Source: Pomphorhynchus laevis (lineage: Eukaryota; Acanthocephala; Palaeacanthocephala; Echinorhynchida; Pomphorhynchidae). Taken from it: 64,000 bases of DNA. The notes under the pieces were generated by a model. It worked only from the letters and a program-made list of their open reading frames with translations. It searched no databases and had not been told where the DNA came from. Location of the stretch: the NCBI GenBank assembly GCA_012934845.2, contig WNNJ02003849.1:1-64000 (forward strand), read 5' to 3'. The translations under genes and the position numbers were made by a program. How positions within the stretch are numbered: position 1 is the first letter of the stretch; every line of letters begins with the position of its first letter. This document shows, in pieces, positions 56,952-64,000 of this stretch.

Positions 56952-57540
56952 TCGTTACAGTTGGGAATTTTACATAAGTTTGGTCGTCAGTGAATAATTT
57001 CATTGTAAAGCCTATTGTGAAGATCTGCGCACCCGCGTTCCAACTCAAGGATTTCAGTTTCATCGTTCATGTTGTCCCCCGATTTTTTAGGGGATGGCTC
57101 GATCCGTAAAGAGTCTCTATTGTCTCCATATATTGTCGCATGCTCAATCAGAATTCTGACATGGTTGTGATCTTGTTGATGCGAGGAAATTCGCCCCCAC
57201 ACATATACTTGGTGGGGCACTCGACATCATCGCTGTCCCCGATCATTTTGCTGCCTACACCTCACTGTCCATCTCTGATCCTGGTCTATCCGATCACTTT
57301 CTCGTTACAGTTGGGAATTTTACATAAGTTGGGTCGCCAGGGAATAATTTCATTGTAAAGCCTATCGTGAAGATCTGCGCACCCGCGTTCAAACTGAAGG
57401 ATTTCAGTTTCATCGTTCATGTTGTCCCCCGATTTTTTAGGGGATGGCTCGATCCGTAAGGAGTCTCTATTGTCTATATATTGTCGCATGCTCAATCGGA
57501 ATTCTGACATGGTTGTGATCTTGTTGATGCGAGGAAATTA
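56952..57540. repeat. Duplicated 240-bp linker segment
   Basis: 56952-57190 and 57301-57540 share nearly the whole sequence, including ACAGTTGGGAATTTTACATA, GATCTGCGCACCCGCGTTC, TTTTTTAGGGGATGGCTCG and TTGTTGATGCGAGGAAATT. The LINE piece lies between them. Confidence 0.9.
57195..57310 (+). pseudogene. Small piece of another LINE endonuclease, opposite strand
   Basis: The plus strand reads ALDIIAVPDHFAAYTSLSIS and DPGLSDHFLV, the end of an APE-type LINE endonuclease (SDH motif). It is wedged between the two copies of the duplicated linker of the minus-strand element. Confidence 0.55.
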
Positions 57541-57664
57541 ACTTCCGCATACAGTTTATAGCAGAGCAATTTGTGCAAGGTTTATTTGCCCTCGCACATC
57601 TACAACCTTTGCATTTGGCGGCTGCTCCATTGCATGAGCAACACTTTAGTGAAGCCGAAGGCAC
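57467..57664 (-). pseudogene. Cys-rich N-terminal domain of the retroelement
   Basis: The 65-residue frame reads LKCCSCNGAAAKCKGCRCAR and ANKPCTNCSAINC, nine or more Cys with CKGCRC-x4-KPC-x2-C spacing. It resembles a CXC/tesmin-like metal-binding cluster and matches Cys clusters that members of this RT family carry near their N-terminus. Probably nucleic-acid binding. It begins about 60 bp inside the element's right edge. Confidence 0.6.
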
Positions 57665-57674
57665 ACCCCTGGGG

Positions 57675-58165
57675 CATTAGTAATGTAAATTTGCCCAATC
57701 CCTGATTTTGAAAATCCGATTGTTTTTTATATTGAAATTGAGATGTCACTAAAATAATATTAATAATTATTAATTATAATAAATTTATATTATTTATAAT
57801 AATTTATATTAATAAGATATTAATAATTTTTAATATTTTAAATTATGGATTATATAAAATACAATACATAATTTGCAATTATAAATTCATGTATTTAGGT
57901 TTTAATCTTTTTGATTATTAACTTTAAAAGTTCGTTATTATCTAATTTATTAAAATTAATAAGAATTCAAATAAAATATAACATTAAAAATAAATTATTA
58001 TGATTATATTCATTATCATCAACATAATTATGATTTAATTTATCAACTTAATTTGAAATGCTCTTAAAATAAATTAATAATTTAATTGTAGCTAAATAAT
58101 TTCAGTCATATTTTAATAAACGGATTTAATAAATAATTTTATCAAGTTCTTATAAACTGTGATTG
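57675..58165. other. AT-rich sequence
   Basis: No supported feature. Confidence 0.4.
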
Positions 58166-58170
58166 CTGTC

Positions 58171-58830
58171 TAATCGAAAATGATTATTATGCCGCCATAT
58201 AAATATCATTAAATTTTAATATCATTAAAATATAAATATAAAAAACATATAAACATATGTTATTATTATTATTTTAAATAATAATATTTTGAACACTCGT
58301 CTTTCATACCGTTTGTCCTGGCAGCTACTGGAGGATTTGGTCCGACAGCGAAACGGTTGATGCAGACAATCGCTGCAAGGATGTCCTCCAAACTGCAACG
58401 AAGCTATAGCGATATGATTTCGCTTATACGAACACGATTTAGTATAATTCTCGCGCGTTCTATTTCCTGCTGCATGCGGGCTCCACGATCACGAATCGGT
58501 GAATTTACTCGGCCCATGGGGAACACGGTGACTGGAATAGCTTCAATTGGATGAATGCATTATTTTTTTTTCTTTCTACGTTGGAATGTTTCATAACTTT
58601 TGTACATTTACGAATTATGACAGTAGTGGCCCATTTGAGGGAACCTTATTTTCTGTACATTCGGAATAAATATTATTATAAAAAAAATAATAATAACATA
58701 TTATTATTAATATGTTATTAATAATAATAACTCTGTTATTATTTTAAAATGTATTGTAAATTTTATCATATGATTTTAATTTTACTGTTCATCATATGGC
58801 ATAAAAAATATCATTAAATTTTAACCGGGT
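58171..58830. repeat. Repeat interrupted by a ~530-bp insertion
   Basis: TAATCGAAAATGATTATTAT followed by GCCGCCA (58171-58197), and then CTCTGTTATTATTTTAAAAT onwards (58731-58830), are contiguous at 60058-60190. The insert is 58198-58730. Confidence 0.88.
58198..58730 (+). mobile_element. 3' fragment of a related retroelement, inserted
   Basis: 58290-58560 (plus) reads FIPFVLAATGGFGPTAKRLM, SYSDMISLIRTRFSIILARS and ISCCMRAPRSRIG, homologous to the C-terminus of the nuclease domain at 54.38-54.6 kb but clearly diverged. The 3' part shares GGCCCATTTGAGGGAACC with that element's 3' end. Flanked by AT-rich sequence of simple-repeat type. Confidence 0.78.
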
Positions 58831-58839
58831 TAAAATAGA

Positions 58840-59595
58840 TATCAAATGATATGTAAATTGAAGATTCGTGCAAAAGATATATTTTATTTGTTTTCCAAAT
58901 AATTGATCATAATATACTTCAATAAAATTACCTTTATTATTTATTATCAGTCATATTATTCTAATCATATCAATTCTAATAATTTTCATAAAAAATAAAC
59001 TAGCGAAATATAAAATTAAATTATTGTTATTTTTTTATCCTGCTCCAAAATTCAAACTAATATATGGATTAACATATTTAATTTATTTAGTTGTTTTAAA
59101 AAATAAACTAATAAACAATATAATTTAAAAATAAAAACAATTTGATTATTTATTAGTAAACAATTAACTTGATTTTTTATTTTATTAATCAAAATGTCTC
59201 GTAGTATACAATACAAATATTGATGGTCAAGTATCATCTGATATTTGACGCTTTAACAAATTTGATTATTTTAATCAAGCATGTAATGTTTATTTCTACA
59301 TACTGGACATTTATAATATGTCCATTAAGCAACGTAAATAATGTTTAAAAAAATTATATACATATATAATAAGTTTAATAATTAATTTTTAATTGATATT
59401 GATAGTGGATATAATGGTATATTATACCTATATAATTATAATTTCCTAACGCGAAATTATACCTATAATTTCGCATTTCTTGGGATAATAATTGCTGCAC
59501 GATATTCATTATATTGTTTGATATAAAATATGATATGATCATATTATCAACCAAATTTTATACTAATTTTAATTTTAATAATATTTTTGTTAAAA
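58840..59595. other. AT-rich sequence
   Basis: No supported feature. Confidence 0.4.
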
Positions 59596-59598
59596 TAG

Positions 59599-59765
59599 CA
59601 ATGGAAAAAGTGGAGCAAAGTCAAAAATATTTGTCGACTGGCTATTTCTCAGCACAAGATGTAGAAAATAGATTAACATTTCAACACAGAATCAATATAC
59701 TTATTGCTTCGCATGCAGTTTTAAAAAATGACAAATACAGATTGCTTAAAGCTTTAGCATCAGCA
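59599..59765 (+). CDS. Exon-like segment, weakly spectrin-repeat-like
   Basis: An acceptor TTTTTGTTAAAATAG ends at 59598, and a consensus-quality donor GTAAGT begins at 59766. The 167-nt segment reads MEKVEQSQKYLSTGYFSAQD, VENRLTFQHRINILIASHAV and LKNDKYRLLKALAS. The L-x-x-GYF-A-DVE-RL pattern and helical content recall the start of a spectrin repeat (L-x-SGHF-x-D-x-I-x-x-RL), but the match is short. It is probably a host exon or an exon remnant. No neighbouring exon is recognised. Confidence 0.4.
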
Positions 59766-60057
59766 GTAAGTTTTTAAGTAAAATGAAGTTTAAATTGCCT
59801 GCAATCATTGTATTTGCATAAGAAGAAGACATTAATTGGCAAAGCAAAATTAATAATTTAAAAACGTTTTTTTTTTCAAATGGTTTGTTAAATAAAGTCA
59901 TGCGTATAACCTGTAAAGTTAAAGGCGGATCTAGGTTTAAATTAGTGTCACAGATAATAAAATATGCCAAGATTTAGACTATGATACGATAATTCCCAAG
60001 TTAGTTAGGAGTTATTACGAAAATGAAAAAATATTTCATTATAGAGTCTTTATAAAT

Positions 60058-60190
60058 ATAATCGAAAATGATTATTATGCCGCCAACTCTGTTATTATTT
60101 TAAAATGTATTGTAAATTTTATCATATAATTAACCATGATTTTAATTTTACTGTTCATCATATGACATAAAAATATCATTAAATTTTATC
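60058..60190. repeat. Uninterrupted copy of the 58.17-58.83 kb repeat
   Basis: It reads straight through GCCGCCA-ACTCTGTTATT and on to CATATGACATAAAAATATC, giving the pre-insertion form. Confidence 0.88.
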
Positions 60191-60194
60191 CTAT

Positions 60195-60425
60195 TTTAAT
60201 TAAAATAAGATTAATTAAAATGCAATTTTTAATTATCTGATAATATATCTAAAAAATAAATATAATATATTTCAAAATAAGATAGTTGAATACAATTTTT
60301 TATTATCTAATAATATCTATAAAGAATAAATAAATATATAATATTTAAAAAATAAGATAGATAAATATAATTTTTTATTATCTGATAATATATCTTAGAG
60401 ATAAATATAATATTTCAAAATAAAA
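60195..60425. repeat. Three tandem AT-rich units of about 72 bp
   Basis: TTTTTAATTATCTGATAATA, AAATATAATATATTTCAAAA and TAAGATAG-TGAATA blocks repeat in the same order. Confidence 0.75.
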
Positions 60426-60612
60426 TACTTTAATACTATGTCCAATAATATTTTTAAACGATATTTATTTATAATATTAAAAAAATTGATTTTAAAAATA
60501 TTTGTTAATCTCGTGGTCGAGAAATTCCTCAGATTGAAGAATAAAGCCGAAATATATCGATAAAATCTCATTTTAATTAGAATACATAAGATATTATTTT
60601 TATTTATCAATT

Positions 60613-60646
60613 CGTAAAGTTGAATTTTATAAAATTCAACTTTACG
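60613..60646. repeat. Perfect 34-bp palindrome
   Basis: CGTAAAGTTGAATTTTA is followed with no spacer by its exact reverse complement. Confidence 0.95.
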
Positions 60647-60649
60647 TAA

Positions 60650-61715
60650 AGTTGATTCATTAACACAAATATTATAAAACATATAGACATAAACTTTCAA
60701 ACTATTAAACTATAATCGAAAATTTAAAGGATCTTTTACAAATCACAGATATCCGACATTGATTTATTAAGAAACTATTAGAAGACTTATGAATATTTTA
60801 ATTTAGAGTAACGTTGCTGTCGATATTTTCAATTAAATAAAAATTGTGAATATAATAATATCAATTATTTCAAATAATATCAATTATTTCAAATAATATC
60901 AATTTTTTCAATTAAATAAAAATTAAATATATAATAATATCAATTATTTAAAGTGGTACGGTTGGGCGTATGCAAAAATTAAATGAGAAAATTATCAAGA
61001 TTGTAGATTAGAATATTTAAAGCGACACAATTTTGAGTGATTTATAATACATTATTTGTATGTTACATAATTTTTCATTATGTAATTAATTTATTTTATT
61101 TTTTAATTTGAACAAATACATACTTAAAAAATAATTAATATTAAATTAACAAAAATTAATATTAAATACTTTATATAAATACAAAATGAAACTTTAAATT
61201 AAAAGAATTGTATTGCTCTCATATTATTTCTCGGTATTTGATGCTTTGAGTATGCGAAACTAAAATTTTATGAGAATATACTTTTTGCTTGTAACTTTTT
61301 TATATGTATAGGAAATAATTTTCATAAAAGTCGATTTTACAAGCGCATCTACAATTATTGATACAATAATATAACAATATACAATTATTGATTTATCAAA
61401 ATAATTTTTTAAAATAATTTAACAAATTATTTCAAGAATTTTAATAAAAGTAGAAATTATGTGTACTTTTATACAAAATTATATAGATTACCGAAATAAA
61501 TTAAAATAATTTAACAAGTAATTAAAAATATAAATAATAAATTGATAAGACTAATATAAAAGTTATATTATATATATCAATGCATAGATTCACTTTTGTG
61601 AATATACCATAGCATTAGATAAATTTTATTTTTTAAATTTATTAAAATTATAGTTAATTATAAGGATTTAAATTAATTATAATGACGTAAATGTTTTACA
61701 ATAAACTGATATAAT
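60650..61715. other. AT-rich sequence
   Basis: Small direct repeats of AATATCAATTATTTCAAAT near 60855-60900. Nothing coding. Confidence 0.4.
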
Positions 61716-61719
61716 TAAA

Positions 61720-62015
61720 CAAATCAGCTAACTGAGTCTACGTATTTAATATAATTATAAAATAAACAAACCATAATAATGCTAAGTCAAAATTTAATAA
61801 TTAAACAATAAAATAAATAATTGTTTTTAGATTTTTTATAATTTAAATCAAGTTAAAATAAAAAATTGAAATTTAAAATAAACGTCATTTTTATGAATTG
61901 ACTAATAAATTACAGACGTTGTATCAGAATAAGAATTAGAGGTCATCAGAAGGAACTGCTATTCTATCAGGTTTCGGCCCATAACTCCTCTACCCAACAT
62001 AGCAGCGGGAGACAA
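61720..62015 (-). mobile_element. PLE 3' tail and module, minus strand
   Basis: The exact reverse of the 35.7-36.0 kb tail in order: AAATCAGCTAACTGAGTCTA, the AT-rich tail, TGAATTGACTAATAAAT, GACGTTGTATCAGAATAAG, AGAGGTCATCAG, GGTTTCGGCCC and CCAACATAGCAG. Confidence 0.8.
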
Positions 62016-62084
62016 TAACCAGTCAATAAAAATAATTTATTTAACGTGGCAAATGCGTGCAAACTGCACGCTTAATTAACATCA

Positions 62085-62195
62085 TTTATATTTTAAATTA
62101 ACATCAATTTATATCTTAAAGATGACAAGAAACATATTTTTGCATGATCATTTATGTATACCATATAATATAAAATATAATACAATAAAATATCA
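62085..62195 (+). pseudogene. PLE RT scrap
   Basis: About 110 bp matching TTTATATCTTAAAGATGAC, AGAAACATATTTTTGCATGA and ACCATATAATATAAAATATA of the PLE C-terminal coding DNA. Confidence 0.6.
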
Positions 62196-62199
62196 GATT

Positions 62200-63420
62200 T
62201 TTATAAGTATAAAAATCTAGCCATGATATGAATAATGTTAGCCGCTAGATTTGCACTTTTGAAGAAACTGAGTTTTTTACGCGTAGTATTGATAATTAAT
62301 ACTTAATTGATAAATGCGTGCATTTCTGTTGTCGTAATGCTTAATGAATCAACTATAATAAGAAAGTTATTTTTTAGCTTGCGATCCAAACTATTCTTAT
62401 ATAATTTTGGTAAATTAAATATTTACGAAATGTTTATTTACAATAAATAAAGCTTAAATTCAATAGTGCGGATTTTGTAAAATCAAATACCAAATAAATT
62501 ATTAAATATCACGAATAAATACTTTTGAAGCTTTTGATTTTCAAACAGATGATGCTATTAATGAAGTCAAACGAAACGACGACTTATAGCATGGCGATTG
62601 TTTTCTATCTTCAAGCAAGATATCATTCAATAAATCAAAGGATTTCACTTGCAATCGATTTCTACGAAAGAGTAACATATTTTTAAAGTTCATAAAAATT
62701 AGTTTAAATTGCATTTAGTAATTTAAAAATGTTAAAAATAATTATATTAATTTCCTATATTTTAAATTTAAATAATAGCTTTGCTAATAGATTAAATAGT
62801 CTTTTTTTTCTTTAGCGATTTATTAAAATATTTACCTGGTAATGTTCTTATTTCACATCTATCGATATAAACGACAAACTTTAAGAAATAGTTTTACAAA
62901 TAAGTTTTTATTATAAATGAATTCTTATTATAAAAAATTCACAATAAAAATTAAAATCAGATTCAATTAAATAGAAAGTTAAATACATGCATATGACAAG
63001 AACGTTAAATTTAGATTATGATTATATAAACGTTCTTATAATAGTGTGATTATATATTGCTTGAACTTGGTGCTGATAGGTTCTTCATCCATTTTAATTA
63101 TCTTAGTTTACAAGATAAAGTTTGTCTATCAAGAGGACAAAATATCCTCTTAAATAAACTATTTAATTATCTATTATAAAATCGATTAGTTATCTATTGG
63201 CTGAATATTTATTTAGATAAATAAAACGTTGTCTTTTACAACAAAAATGTTGATAAACGTTGTTGATGAATATATAGTTATTACAGGAACGAAAAAGCAG
63301 AAAAAATTATCCTTTATTTGATAAAAATTCTAATAAATAAAGACTTTATTAAATACACCAAAATATAGCATGCAAGAATTAAAAAAATAAAACAGTAGGT
63401 CATAACAAACTCAGATAAAA
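62200..63420. other. AT-rich sequence
   Basis: No supported feature. Confidence 0.4.
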
Positions 63421-63429
63421 AATGACAGA

Positions 63430-64000
63430 ATTTCCACTTCGTTTTTCATCTTCCCTTTCTCTTTCATGGCCTCAGGTCCAGGGGGATCTGAGCCCCCAAC
63501 CGATCCAACACGCCGCTTTCCGACTGAACCACCCGGGGTCTTTCACCCCCCTTCCCCGAAGAATCCAATCCGCGCGGACTATGCTTGGTAAACGAGATAC
63601 GAGGAGCTTAAGAAACCTTAGCCTTTGCTCTCGGGGACGTCCTATTGAGAAGAAGACTAATCCCGAGATAGCCTAAGTGCCCCAAAGGCGCACCTGGGCT
63701 TTCCCTTTCAATAACAGATGCTGCGCCCGTTTCAGGGCCCACCTAGCTTTATTCAGGATACGTTTAGTCTATCCAGTCAGCTTTCGCCGACCAGTTCACC
63801 GTAACGATGAACCCCAGATATTTTACTTGACTTGCGAAGGTGGGAAGGTGTTCAGAGGCAAATAAGGAGGCTAGAGCAGAGAGTGCTAGTCTCTTAAGTT
63901 TTTGCTTTGTAGCAGGGGTGCTATGAAAGACGACCACCTGCGATTAAGCTGAGTTTAAAATAAGATTAGGTATGGTAACTGGTCTTTTAATCTTAAAAAG
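63430..64000 (-). mobile_element. LINE family A, third copy, 3' end at the window edge
   Basis: Matches 23.93-24.42 kb along its length: CCGAGATAGCC, AAGGCGCACCTGGGC, ACAGATGC, CCAGATATTTTACT, CCACCTGCGAT and ATAAGATTAGG at the same relative positions. It continues beyond 64000. GC content is higher and the copy looks less decayed than copy 1. Confidence 0.82.

Larger units (their letters stand above)
54290..57670 (-). mobile_element. Non-LTR-type retroelement with RT and probable restriction-like endonuclease
   Basis: From right to left: a Cys-rich N-terminal domain (57.66-57.47 kb), a partly duplicated linker (57.54-56.95 kb), a pre-RT region (56.86-56.32 kb), RT (56.37-55.68 kb), post-RT region (55.72-55.2 kb) and a C-terminal nuclease-like domain (55.2-54.38 kb), then a 3' end with GGCCCATTTGAGGGAACC (about 54335-54315). 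The single-ORF plan with a C-terminal Cys/His motif and nuclease is that of R2/NeSL/Utopia-type elements; which clade is uncertain. Interrupted at a handful of points but well kept. Confidence 0.75.

Noticed and set aside
63480-63560. tRNA-like or cloverleaf sequence
   Set aside because: The CGATCCAACACGCCGC stretch lies in the conserved LINE-A 3' region and cannot fold into a proper cloverleaf by eye.

Overview
The window is AT-rich, intron-bearing animal DNA, most likely from an arthropod. The signs are a single-LIM muscle-type protein, a CLPTM1-like exon, short introns, Penelope-like elements (PLEs), several LINE lineages and many MITE-like foldbacks. No species can be named from the sequence. 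Most of the window is transposon remains. Recognisable host coding sequence is sparse, and no prokaryotic features are present.

Layout. 0-9 kb: a LINE scrap, four minus-strand PLE fragments in series, then the LIM gene (4839-5198, minus) with a second small ORF 88 bp upstream, a MITE-like foldback and another PLE fragment. 9-23 kb: mostly AT-rich sequence with minisatellites and PLE 3' tails, a possible spliced host exon pair near 18.3 kb, two PLE copies head to tail at 20.1-21.6 kb and an exon-like segment at 21.67 kb. 23-31 kb: LINE family A, with one minus-strand copy carrying ORF1, endonuclease and RT, a second carrying ORF1 and endonuclease only, and an inverted 3' piece of the same family beside it. 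31-40 kb: the best PLE copy (34.7-36.0 kb), exon-like segments, and a perfect 107-bp-arm inverted repeat at 39.43-39.66 kb. 40.6-42.0 kb: a 319-bp satellite in which every unit carries a hammerhead ribozyme core. 42-43 kb: a CLPTM1-like exon and a possible MYND zinc-finger exon. 43.5-47.7 kb: LINE family B (plus). 48-53 kb: PLE scraps, a 15-bp minisatellite and several short direct duplications. 54.3-57.7 kb: a minus-strand retroelement with a Cys-rich N-terminus, RT and a probable restriction-like endonuclease. A 3' piece of a related element lies at 58.2-58.7 kb, inserted in a repeat whose uninterrupted copy is at 60.06 kb. 60-64 kb: AT-rich DNA, PLE tails, and a third LINE-A copy running off the right edge.

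The observations most worth following are the hammerhead-bearing satellite, the perfect 107-bp inverted repeat, the PLE family whose 3' end lacks a GIY-YIG domain and carries a conserved foldback, and the restriction-like-endonuclease retroelement with a shared 3' tail. The host-like exons are all small and isolated, which fits either a few genes with very large transposon-filled introns or degraded gene fragments.
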